From Acidobacteriota bacterium (GTDB taxonomy: Bacteria > Acidobacteriota > Terriglobia > Acidiferrales > UBA7541): 64,000 nt of DNA. The DNA is taken from positions 1 through 64,000 of the forward strand of contig JABCZK010000021.1 in assembly GCA_013289695.1 (NCBI GenBank). Direction: 5' to 3'. A program made the translations under genes and the position numbers. This document shows positions 1 to 7,958 of this stretch, one piece after another. Below the pieces are notes generated by a model. The model had not been told where the DNA came from. It did not search any database and worked only from the letters and a program-made list of their open reading frames with translations. Every line of letters begins with the position of its first letter. Positions within the stretch are counted from its first letter, which is position 1.

Positions 1-21
1 TTGCTCAGGAGGTATTACAAC

Positions 22-873
22 GTGTCCAAGAGGATCGGGTTACCCGTCACTCTCAAGATGCGGCATGACGCGCATTATGTGGAGACGCTGACCAGTTTCA
101 GCGGCGCGTCCATTGGCCGCATGATTCCGACGGACAAAATCCGCCCAAACCCCGAACAGCCGCGCAAGGCTCTAGGCGATCTGCGCGAGCTTACCGATTC
201 CATTCGCGAAAAAGGCGTGCTCGAGCCGCTGTTGGTGCGCTTCATTCCGCGCGAAGATACCTACTACATTATTTCCGGTGAGCGGCGCTACCACGCATCG
301 AAAGCCGCCGGATTGCACGAGCTGCCCTGCATCGAAAAAATCGCGGACGACGCCGAAACTCTGGAACTCGGGCTGATCGAAAATCTGCAGCGCAAGGATT
401 TGACGCCGTTTGAAGAAGCCGACGGATTGCAGCGCCTGGCCGATCATTTCGATTACACGCACGACGATATCGCGAAGAAAATCGGGCGCGCGCGCTCCAG
501 TGTGACGGAGACAATGTCCTTGCACGTGATTCCGAACGAAATCCGCAAAGCGTGCATTGAGCGCGGCATTTTGACGAAGTCGCTGTTGCTGCAAGTGGCG
601 CGGCAGCCCACCGAAAAAAAAATGCAGGAAATGGTGCAGCGCATCGCGCAGGGCGGCTTGACGCGCGATGAAGCTCGCCGCGCGCGTCAGGAAGAAACCG
701 AATCCGCGCCGCGTCCGCAACCGTTCCTCTTCGACTATCGCGCCGAGGACGATTCCTTCCACGTCCGAGTGCAATTCCGCAAGAGCCAGGTAAGCCGCGA
801 AGAACTCGCCTCCGTGCTGCGCAAAATTCTGCGCGAAATCGAGTCCGGCACAATCTCCTCCTCCGCGGCGTAA
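22..873 (+). CDS. parB: ParB/Spo0J-family chromosome partition protein
   Basis: This is a ParB/Spo0J-type protein that binds parS sites and CTP and loads partition complexes near the origin. The ParB/Srx nucleotide-binding domain covers roughly residues 35-130, with the GERRYHAS box (about residue 86) and an ENLQRKDLTP box just after it. A helix-turn-helix follows (DIAKKIGRARSSVTE), and a charged C-terminal tail fits the dimerisation region. I place the start at GTG 22 because AGGAGG at 7-12 lies nine bases upstream; the frame is also open back to base 1. The length of 283 residues is normal for ParB. A ParA gene could lie upstream of the window but is not visible. Confidence in the family is high, in the start moderate. 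Confidence 0.93.
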   Translation: MSKRIGLPVTLKMRHDAHYVETLTSFSGASIGRMIPTDKIRPNPEQPRKALGDLRELTDSIREKGVLEPLLVRFIPREDTYYIISGERRYHASKAAGLHELPCIEKIADDAETLELGLIENLQRKDLTPFEEADGLQRLADHFDYTHDDIAKKIGRARSSVTETMSLHVIPNEIRKACIERGILTKSLLLQVARQPTEKKMQEMVQRIAQGGLTRDEARRARQEETESAPRPQPFLFDYRAEDDSFHVRVQFRKSQVSREELASVLRKILREIESGTISSSAA

Positions 874-975
874 CGCCGCCACGGTTTCGTCGCGCCGGCG
901 TTGAGCGTATCGTGGCGCAGCCACTCTTCGCTCTGCGCTGTCTCCTTCATACTCGCGCGAGCCATACAACTGTAA

Positions 976-1022
976 TGTCATCCCGATCCCGCGGAAGCGG
1001 GAGAGGGATCTGCTTTTTCTTT
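976..1022 (+). repeat. Dispersed intergenic repeat, GTCATCCCGA...GGGATCTGC type
   Basis: The segment begins TGTCATCCCGATCCCGCGG and ends GGGATCTGCTTTTTCTTT, with an internal palindrome CCCGC/GCGGG. A second copy in the opposite orientation lies at 18016-18063 with the same ends but a different palindromic centre. This is a mobile-looking short repeat between genes, not a coding region. The remaining sequence between parB and the next gene shows nothing else I can support. Confidence 0.6.
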
Positions 1023-1160
1023 GCGTCTTGATCAAACGGTTCTTTCCTTAGCCTCGCTCGCGGCGCGTGCCGCACGCCCCCCCGGGAGCGCCAATCTCCC
1101 GATTGGCGACTTTTGAGTTGTGTTTCGCTAGGCGCAACTCGCCTGTTATTCTGAACGCGC

Positions 1161-1487
1161 ATGGACCTCTCACCCCAGCAACTCGCAATCCTCCAGCGCG
1201 CGCACACCGCCGGCTTCGAAATCGTCGCATTCCCAATGTACGCAAACTACATCGGCACGCGAAAAGGGAACTGCGCGGCCCTGCTCGCTCCGGCCTCCAG
1301 CGGGGGCTTCGGCATTTTCGGCACTCCAGCGTATTTGATTGGCGGAAATTTCAGCGTGCGGGTTCGGCGCGGCGAGCGCGAATTCTTCGTGTGGAAAAAA
1401 GAGAGCCTAGAAGTCACGCCCGCGCGACTCGCGGAGCTCGATGCCTTCGCCGCTGAATTGTCCGAGGCGCTGCTGCCGCAGCTCTGA
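1161..1487 (+). CDS. Conserved hypothetical protein, 108 residues
   Basis: I do not recognise a named family. The protein is 108 residues, soluble, without signal peptide or membrane segment. The centre is glycine- and aromatic-rich (GGFGIFGTPAYLIGG), and the C-terminal 30 residues look like an amphipathic helix (TPARLAELDAFAAELSEALL). Codon use is like that of neighbouring genes, and the reading frame has strong third-position GC bias, which supports a real gene. It stands alone between parB and the YpdA-like gene on the same strand. No strong ribosome binding site is visible before ATG 1161. Function unknown. Confidence 0.65.
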   Translation: MDLSPQQLAILQRAHTAGFEIVAFPMYANYIGTRKGNCAALLAPASSGGFGIFGTPAYLIGGNFSVRVRRGEREFFVWKKESLEVTPARLAELDAFAAELSEALLPQL

Positions 1488-1651
1488 CCGGTTTTCTCTG
1501 CCGCTCGGCGTCTCTGCGGTAGATTGTTTCTCGGTAGCACAGTTTCAAACAGCGTATCCCCCGCGACTGTGAATCCACGTTCACTCCCGCGGCATCAAAG
1601 TCTGCGACCGACGGAGTTGAATTCGCGGCCATCCCATCGCACACTACTCAC

Positions 1652-2671
1652 ATGAGCGATTCCTACGACATTATCTGCATTGGCGCCGGCCCCACGGGCC
1701 TAGCCACCGCTATCGAAGCGAAAATCGAAGGCCTGCGCGCGCTGGTGATTGACAAGGGCTGCTTGTGCAACTCGCTGTTCCACTATCCGGTGAACATGTC
1801 GTTCTTTACCACGCCCGAGCGCATGGAAATCGGCTCGCTGCCGATGACCGTCGCCTCCGGCAAGCCCACGCGCGCCGAGGCGCTGAAATATTATCGCCGC
1901 GCTGTCGAGCACTTCGGGCTCGAGGTGCGCCAGTACGAGCGCGTCGAGCGCGTAACCGGCCACGACGGGGCATTTATAGTGCATACCGTGGACTCGCCAG
2001 GGCAGCCGCAGAAATATCACACGCGGAAAATTGCAGTGGCCACGGGATTTTACGATCATCCGAATTTTCTCGGCGTGCGTGGTGAAAATCTACCGCACGT
2101 TTCGCATTATTTCACCGAGCCGCACCCTTACTGGAATCAGAATGTCACGGTAATCGGAGGAGGAAACTCCGCCGCGGAAGCCGCGCTCGACCTGTTTCGC
2201 GCCGGCGCGCGCGTCACCATCATTCATCGCGGTGCGGAAATGGGCCGCACGCTGAAATACTGGGTGAAGCCGGACATCGAGAACCGCATCCGCGCCAATG
2301 AAATCTGCGCGAAATTCCACGCACAGGTAATTGCGATCGAGCCGCAGCAGGTGCTGATCAAGGACGGCAAGGACGAGGAAAAAGTTCCCGCGGTCCAGGT
2401 TTTCGCCCTCACCGGCTATCATCCCGATTTTGATTTCCTCGAAAAGCTGGGCATCCGCCTCGCCACCACCAATAAAAAGCCCGCCATTGATCCGGAAACC
2501 CTCGAAAGCAATATTCCTGGAATTTATCTGGCAGGCGTCGTGATCGGTGGCAACGACACTTCGCACATCTTCATCGAGAATGGCCGCTTCCACGGCCGGC
2601 AAATCATCGCCGCGATCACCGGCAAAGGAAAATTGCCCGACCAGGAACCCGTCGCGCCTCCGGGTGAATAA
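1652..2671 (+). CDS. ypdA: YpdA-like FAD/NAD(P)-dependent oxidoreductase (putative bacillithiol disulfide reductase family)
   Basis: The protein belongs to the two-dinucleotide-binding-domain flavoproteins of the YpdA type, which in Firmicutes reduce bacillithiol disulfide with NADPH. The FAD-binding GxGxxG motif is at residues 11-16 (GAGPTG) and the NAD(P)-binding motif GGGNSAAEAALD at about 170. A C-terminal AGVVIGGNDTSHIFIENGR stretch matches the FAD-contacting end of YpdA proteins, and 339 residues is the usual length. There is no CxxC redox pair, unlike thioredoxin reductase. The residue at the position of the functional Cys14 of Firmicutes YpdA is Thr15 here, so disulfide reduction by the same mechanism is doubtful. 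A decayed thioredoxin-fold fragment lies directly downstream. Confidence 0.85.
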   Translation: MSDSYDIICIGAGPTGLATAIEAKIEGLRALVIDKGCLCNSLFHYPVNMSFFTTPERMEIGSLPMTVASGKPTRAEALKYYRRAVEHFGLEVRQYERVERVTGHDGAFIVHTVDSPGQPQKYHTRKIAVATGFYDHPNFLGVRGENLPHVSHYFTEPHPYWNQNVTVIGGGNSAAEAALDLFRAGARVTIIHRGAEMGRTLKYWVKPDIENRIRANEICAKFHAQVIAIEPQQVLIKDGKDEEKVPAVQVFALTGYHPDFDFLEKLGIRLATTNKKPAIDPETLESNIPGIYLAGVVIGGNDTSHIFIENGRFHGRQIIAAITGKGKLPDQEPVAPPGE

Positions 2672-2693
2672 CGCCGCAACTCTCGCACGACTC

Positions 2694-2930
2694 ACCGCAC
2701 ATCCCACGCAGTTCCTCTTGACGCATCGCGACGGCGGATTTACTTCGCCGATATCAAAGCGGTCCGGCGTCACCGCCATTCCGCACACGTTCACGATTGA
2801 CGCCGAAGGCGCCCTGCAGGACGAACACATCGGCGACGCCTCCATTGAAGGCAAGCTCAAAAAGCTGCTGGCCCAAGCCCGCGAATTGCAGCCGCAGTCG
2901 CAGCCAGCAGAAACCGCCGCGGCGAAGTGA
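2694..2930 (+). pseudogene. C-terminal fragment of a TlpA/thioredoxin-like protein
   Basis: The frame that runs out of the end of the YpdA-like gene encodes a short stretch typical of the C-terminal half of TlpA/redoxin proteins: SKRSGVTAIPHTFTID followed by a DAEG-like turn and a final helix (EGKLKKLLAQAREL). The cis-Pro region (AIPHTF) is present. The N-terminal half with the CxxC active site is missing, because that frame would overlap the flavoprotein gene. I read it as the remnant of a deleted thioredoxin-fold gene. It could be a short expressed protein, but no start codon or ribosome site supports that. Confidence 0.5.
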
Positions 2931-2989
2931 GCGCTGCGGCTAATTGTTTTGCGCCTTGATGGGACTTGAGCCGCGTACCCTCGCCTCCG

Positions 2990-3010
2990 GCCTGCCCGCC
3001 GCAGGCAGGC
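2990..3010. repeat. Small palindromic repeat GCCTGC/GCAGGC
   Basis: The stretch GCCTGCCCGCCGCAGGCAGG can fold into a hairpin. A related palindrome (GCCTGCCTGAGGCAGGC) lies at about 5780-5797. Both are in non-coding sequence on either side of the diguanylate cyclase gene. It has no T-run, so a role as an intrinsic terminator is uncertain. Confidence 0.45.
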
Positions 3011-3102
3011 GAGAGTGCGGCACCTGTAAAATCGAAGGCCTTGAGACCGGCGGCCTGAAACGCTTGGCCAGCCGCCATGTGAATATCAATCGTGAACGGA
3101 AC

Positions 3103-5568
3103 CTAATTCCGCGATTCCTGTCTTTGCCGTAGCGCGACGGTTACGCGGTCCCGTCCTTCCGTTTTGGATTGATAGAGACACTGGTCTGCCATTCGCAGAA
3201 TCTGCTCGGTCGTCGAACCATTCTCGGGAAACGTCGCAACTCCGATGGATAGCGTGACACTATCGAGAACCTGACCCAGGTGGCGCATAGAGATTTTGCT
3301 CGCCTCGATGCGCAGTAGATTTGCGCGCTTGGCGGCGTCTTTCGCGGATGATTCAGGCAAGATGATCGCAAACTCTTCGCCGCCGTACCGGCAGATCACA
3401 TCATCCCCGCGAAAATGGCGCAGGAACAACTCCCCCATGGTCCGCAGAATCAGATCTCCAGCAGCGTGCCCAAATGTATCGTTGAACCGTTTGAAGTGGT
3501 CGAGATCAATAAAGATTACGGTCAGCGGCCGTTTTTTGCGCTTCGCTCGCTGTAATTCGCGATCCAGGGATTCTTGCATGAACCTGCGGTTGAACAATCC
3601 AGTCAGCGGATCGCGGATAGATTGGTCGCGTAGGGTCTCCCGCAATCGCAAGCTCGCCAGAGAAAGTGCCACTTGGGCCGCCACGGTCGTCGCCAACCGT
3701 TGCTGCGATTCCCGAGAGGCGTCAGCACCAACTCTTGTTCGCGCTTGCTCCGCGTTGGGAAACTCCAGACAGAGGATACCTAGGGTGTCCCCTTGTCCCA
3801 CCATGGGTACGCACAGATGGGTTGCCTTCGCCGGGTCCTTTAAATGCGCGCATGAAAGACCTTGGCTTGCATCACCACTCCAGTGTGGATGTCCACGCCG
3901 AAGAGCCCAGCACACCTCGGGAGCAAAGACCGCCTCCGAGGAGTGCGACTCGCCCCAGATTGCCACGGACTCGAGCGCATTGCGTGAAGACTTGAATGCG
4001 TATAACATTCCGGAAACAGGCGCGGAAAACAGTTTTTTGACGGACTGGGCGACCACTGAGTATGCCTCTTCCGTTGTCGCGCAGCATTGCAGCAAGTCGC
4101 CCATTTCGCTCAGCAGAGTCATCTGACTGGTTTGCAAGCGGAGCTCTTCCACCAATCGATTGAGCGATGCGGCGTGCTCCTCGGCCTGTTCCGCCGCTCG
4201 GACTTGATCCGAGATGTCTTTATATATTGCATAAGCGCCACGAACTTCGCCATCTTGGAGCAAAGAGATGGCATTCAGCTCCACGTCAATCAGCGTTCCA
4301 TCCTTGCGGAGGCGCCGCGTGGATACGTGGACGGGCTCTCCGGAAGCAAGTTGCGCCGTGAATTCCCCGGCCCGCAGGGTGGCGTCGATTGGTGAAATGA
4401 GCGAGTCCAGCTCGTTTCCGATGAGATCCTTGCGGCCAAATTGAAACAAGCGTTCGAAGGCGTCGTTACAAAGTTCTACGCGTCCGTCCTGGTCGAGAAC
4501 GACGATTCCCAGAGGGGTGTTTTCAATAAGCGAATTCAAGTAGTCGCTTTGCTCGCGAAGCTCCCTGGCCATGCGCTGCCGCTCGCTTACCGCTGATCCG
4601 ACAAGCAAGCCGGTAAAGGAAACGACGAGCATCAGCATCCCGACCTTGGGCAATACCGCCGGCTCCTGCGGAAATATTCTTAGAGCTACGACGATGCCGA
4701 AATTCAGGGCAAACAGACCGATGACCACGCGCTTGATTCCATGGCGCATGGCGATCCAGATGATGGGGACGAAACTCAGGTAGAAAAGCTGCAGTCGGCC
4801 CAGTGGATGTCCAAACATCACCCAGAGAAGAACCAAAATGCTTATTCCCTGTCCGACGGCTTCCACGACCGGACCAAGTCTTATCCTCGGCAGCGTTCTT
4901 TGAGAGGAGGCGCCTGCCGTAACAGTTTTGATGGGAGACGGCGACAGTTCCCGCCGAATCCAGGGAAGCACGTGGATGAGCAGGAACGGTGCCACGGCCA
5001 CTAACGCAATCGAATCGCCGCTGAACCAACTGAATGCCGCGCTCCAGAACTGATTCCAGGGAATCGTGTGGTCAGCGACTAAACATCCGACGCCAATTGT
5101 GGTAGCGAGGATCGCGGCGGTCAGCGTAACGAAGACATAGCGAACCACGTCACGACGGTGATTCAAGCCCGTGTCAATTCGCAAAGGGCCGCGCAGAGCG
5201 ATTGACGCTGTGGCATAGGTGCCCGCAACAGCAATGGGAGCGACAGTCTCGCTCCATGACGCCAGGGGCTGGTGATAAATCAATGCGCCAGACATAGCAT
5301 CAGCGAGGCAGACCAAGACGGCGTACCAAGGACTGATATCCAGCATCAGGGCAAGAGCTAAACCGGTGGCCGGATACCATAGGGTGAAACCTAGCTGGGT
5401 CACCATTAATATGTCGGGCCTGGTCAATAGGACATAAAGCGCGACAAAACAAACAGGCAGCACAGCACGGCGAACCATGACGGCTCTCCCAAACGCCGCC
5501 AGTTTCTGTCCGGTCCCGCCAAAGATTCCCTCAACGTGATCGGGTTTCTGATCGGTTTCCGATGGCAT
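3103..5568 (-). CDS. Membrane diguanylate cyclase: MASE1-PAS-GAF-GGDEF
   Basis: The protein makes c-di-GMP from two GTP in response to signals sensed by its N-terminal part. Residues about 35-335 form a multi-pass membrane domain of the MASE1 type. A PAS domain follows (about 350-470; ENTPLGIVVLDQDGRVELCN), then a GAF domain (about 480-640), and a C-terminal GGDEF domain (about 655-815). The active site reads GGEEF in RYGGEEFAI, and the RGDD four residues before RY matches the RxxD inhibitory site for product feedback, so the enzyme looks active and feedback-controlled. At 821 residues it is complete. It is a single-gene unit. The start ATG 5568 has no strong ribosome site. Confidence 0.93.
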   Translation of the reverse strand: MPSETDQKPDHVEGIFGGTGQKLAAFGRAVMVRRAVLPVCFVALYVLLTRPDILMVTQLGFTLWYPATGLALALMLDISPWYAVLVCLADAMSGALIYHQPLASWSETVAPIAVAGTYATASIALRGPLRIDTGLNHRRDVVRYVFVTLTAAILATTIGVGCLVADHTIPWNQFWSAAFSWFSGDSIALVAVAPFLLIHVLPWIRRELSPSPIKTVTAGASSQRTLPRIRLGPVVEAVGQGISILVLLWVMFGHPLGRLQLFYLSFVPIIWIAMRHGIKRVVIGLFALNFGIVVALRIFPQEPAVLPKVGMLMLVVSFTGLLVGSAVSERQRMARELREQSDYLNSLIENTPLGIVVLDQDGRVELCNDAFERLFQFGRKDLIGNELDSLISPIDATLRAGEFTAQLASGEPVHVSTRRLRKDGTLIDVELNAISLLQDGEVRGAYAIYKDISDQVRAAEQAEEHAASLNRLVEELRLQTSQMTLLSEMGDLLQCCATTEEAYSVVAQSVKKLFSAPVSGMLYAFKSSRNALESVAIWGESHSSEAVFAPEVCWALRRGHPHWSGDASQGLSCAHLKDPAKATHLCVPMVGQGDTLGILCLEFPNAEQARTRVGADASRESQQRLATTVAAQVALSLASLRLRETLRDQSIRDPLTGLFNRRFMQESLDRELQRAKRKKRPLTVIFIDLDHFKRFNDTFGHAAGDLILRTMGELFLRHFRGDDVICRYGGEEFAIILPESSAKDAAKRANLLRIEASKISMRHLGQVLDSVTLSIGVATFPENGSTTEQILRMADQCLYQSKTEGRDRVTVALRQRQESRN

Positions 5569-6390
5569 CTAACGTCCCGAGGTCCACAAAGCGCCGAACG
5601 GATGGGGCAACGGTCACCACGATGAGGAAATCTTAATATAGGGATGCTCCGCCCGGGGTTTATACCGGACGGAAGTGCCACACTTGATAACACCGTGGCG
5701 CGTCGTTGGACTTTGCGGCGGGTAGGCGGCGGCCAGCCCTTCCACATCAGCAAACGAACGCAGTTGAATTTCCGGGTGCCTGCCTGAGGCAGGCAGGGCC
5801 CATCCTTCGCGCCTTTGTTTCACGCGAAGGGTGGGGGTTTGGACGCCCCACTATCGGCCAACACAGCAAACTACAACCCATCTTTTCTATCGCTTACCCT
5901 CATCAGCATTTCTACGAATATTCAGCTGCTGGCGAATATGTTAGCGTGAGTCGTAGCGCCTGTCGGCGCTGCTGAGGACGCGACATGGAGACTGAGGCAC
6001 GGGCGACGGGCTTGGCTGGCTGGGCGCGCGGGCGCGCGCTTGGCGATGGCGTCTGCGGATGCTGGGTCGCGGCGGCCAAGGTGCCGGGTGCTTACACAGG
6101 AATGACGGCGCACAGCGGGCGGGTCTTAGACCCGCCCCTACGGATCCCGGCGAAGATGACGGACGGCGGCGCGCGATGCGCAATTCTAATCGGTAGTCGT
6201 GATATTAAGAATCGGAGCAAATGACTGAAAACAAACAACAGCGATCCATTCTAACCGGTGGTTTTTATGACTATTTGGCCCACGCCTTCATAGCCGCTTC
6301 TGCGCTAATCCGTCACCGCTGCCTCTCCCGGGTCCGCCATTCTCGCGATTGGCGAATTGGCCGCGCCCAGTGCTCACGACATCTCATCGT
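5569..6390. other. Long intergenic region with palindromic repeats, no gene seen
   Basis: About 820 bases lie between the diguanylate cyclase and the phosphatase gene. I find no open frame with protein-like composition. The region holds a GCCTGCC/GGCAGGC palindrome near 5780-5797 and a perfect GGGCGGGTCT/AGACCCGCCC palindrome at 6117-6137, the same family as the one at 58424-58452. Short scraps such as GGAATGACGG resemble ends of the GTCATTCC-type dispersed repeat. Confidence 0.5.
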
Positions 6391-6419
6391 TTGCATAGCT
6401 AGCGCGCAGCTGATATATG
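6391..6419 (+). promoter_or_regulatory. Putative housekeeping promoter of the phosphatase gene
   Basis: TTGCAT at 6391-6396 and TATATG at 6414-6419 are separated by 17 bases, a good match to a sigma-70-type promoter. Transcription would begin about 6425, just before AGGAGG at 6431-6436. This favours TTG 6441 as the start codon over ATG 6417, which overlaps the -10 element. Confidence 0.45.
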
Positions 6420-6440
6420 ATCCGTGCGTCAGGAGGCCCG

Positions 6441-7574
6441 TTGAATCCTCGTCGTGCGCTTTTTCTCAACAGTTGTTGCGTTCTGATCGCTGCACTAGCA
6501 TCTTCACTCGCCACCGCACGCACGATCGTCAAAGCCGCCGCAACCACCCTGAAAACCCGCGCCGTCGTCCTAATAGTCCTCGATGGATTCCGATGGCAGG
6601 AAATCTTCGACGGCCCGGAAGACGATCTAATGGACGCAAAACACGGTGGCGCGCAGGACGCAACGCAGCTGCGCAAGGATTTTTGGCGCGAGACGCCCGA
6701 AGCGCGCCGCGAAGCGCTGATGCCCTTCCTCTGGACCGTGGTCGCCAAGCAAGGCCAGATTTACGGCAACCAACACAAAGGCAGCGTCGCGCAAGTCACC
6801 AACGGATTCAAGTTTTCCTATCCGGGTTACAACGAGATGGCCACCGGCTATCCCAATCCGCAAATCAACCGCAACCAATTCGGCCCCAATCCAACCGCGA
6901 CGGTATTCGAGTGGCTGAATAACCAGCCGGTATTTCACAATCACGTTGCGATCTTCGGCACGTGGGACACCTTCAACGACATCTTTCGCGCGAAACAAAG
7001 CGGCCTGCTAGTGCGCGCGGGATGGAATCTGCCATGGGCGGAGCACCTAACACCCCGCGAGCAATTACTTAAGAAGCTCTACGAAACGAGCACGCGCGTG
7101 GAAGACGACGACGCGCCAGATTCCTTCACCCATGAAGATCTGCTCGATTATCTCCAGAACCACAGCCCCCGCGCGCTCTTCGTCGGGTACGGCGAGACGG
7201 ACGACTGGGCCCACGCAGGAAAATACGACTTGGTGCTGCAAGCCGCGCACGAAGCCGACCAGCGCATCGCCCAACTGTGGGACACGATGCAAGCCAAACC
7301 CGAATATCACGATCAACTGACGTTCATCATCACCTGCGACCACGGCCGCGGCAGCGGCCTGAAACTCTGGCGCGATCACGACAAAAATATCGCCGGTGCA
7401 GAAAACATCTGGATTGCCGTGATCGGTCCGGACACGCCACCCACCGGCGAAATGACGAACGTCCCGCGCATAACCCAAAGCCAAATCGCCGCTACCATCG
7501 CGCAACTGCTAGGCCAGGATTACCGCACCGCCGTGCCGCAAGCAGCAGCCCCGCTGCCGGTCCTTCCCAAGTAG
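6441..7574 (+). CDS. Secreted alkaline-phosphatase-superfamily phosphatase/phosphodiesterase
   Basis: The protein belongs to the alkaline phosphatase superfamily (phosphodiesterase/sulfatase-like metalloenzymes). It starts with a signal peptide (basic NPRR, then a hydrophobic stretch rich in Ala/Leu). The first metal aspartate lies in LIVLDGFRWQE, the Ser nucleophile candidate in FSYPGYNEMATG, and later metal ligands in GYGETDDWAHAG and TCDHGRG. All expected metal-site blocks are in order, so it should be active on a phosphate ester or diester in the periplasm; the substrate cannot be told. I use TTG 6441 because AGGAGG lies four bases upstream and the -10 element overlaps the alternative ATG 6417. 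The next gene on the strand is another secreted phosphoesterase, 384 bases downstream. Confidence 0.85.
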   Translation: MNPRRALFLNSCCVLIAALASSLATARTIVKAAATTLKTRAVVLIVLDGFRWQEIFDGPEDDLMDAKHGGAQDATQLRKDFWRETPEARREALMPFLWTVVAKQGQIYGNQHKGSVAQVTNGFKFSYPGYNEMATGYPNPQINRNQFGPNPTATVFEWLNNQPVFHNHVAIFGTWDTFNDIFRAKQSGLLVRAGWNLPWAEHLTPREQLLKKLYETSTRVEDDDAPDSFTHEDLLDYLQNHSPRALFVGYGETDDWAHAGKYDLVLQAAHEADQRIAQLWDTMQAKPEYHDQLTFIITCDHGRGSGLKLWRDHDKNIAGAENIWIAVIGPDTPPTGEMTNVPRITQSQIAATIAQLLGQDYRTAVPQAAAPLPVLPK

Positions 7575-7958
7575 AAGACGAGGATTGCACAGCGGCAGCC
7601 GCCAGAACTCGAAGAACGCTTTCGAATTCGCTCCTGGGCCAGTCTCCGGTTACGGCGGCGCTCATGCATGCGGATTGCTTACGGGTTGCCCGTCACTCGG
7701 GCGGTAGCCGAACCGCCAGAAGAACCACGATTAGCTGGCTTTAGGGCTAAGTCATTGCGGCCTGCTCAAACGTCGTTTCTGAACATCGCCAGCATTGGCG
7801 CGAACCGGAAGTGTCTGCTGTCTGGACGAAACACCGATCTTGGCCATATGTTTACAACCTGTTACTCGGTGTTCACAAGCGCGTAATCGCAGCTTAACCT
7901 GCCAGGTTCACTGTCGCACGCGCGTTTAACCGCGCAGTCTTATCGATAGGGAGAATAA
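7575..7958. other. Intergenic region between the two phosphatase genes
   Basis: No gene is supported here. The last 100 bases contain two similar blocks, GCTTAACCTGCC near 7889 and GTTTAACCGCGC near 7925, that could be a regulator site, but I cannot tie them to a known box. A weak ribosome site (AGGGAG) precedes ATG 7959. Confidence 0.35.

Noticed and set aside
172-1035. Long open frame on the minus strand opposite parB
   Set aside because: It is the mirror of a GC-rich coding gene, with Arg/Ala/His-rich sequence, no fold motif and no ribosome site. The same holds for many long opposite-strand frames, for example 2090-2860, 10408-11244, 12998-13696 and 47832-49079.
7876-7935. Two TTAACC blocks as a Pho box
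   Set aside because: Spacing and sequence do not match the known 7+4 direct-repeat Pho box closely enough to annotate; kept only as a remark.
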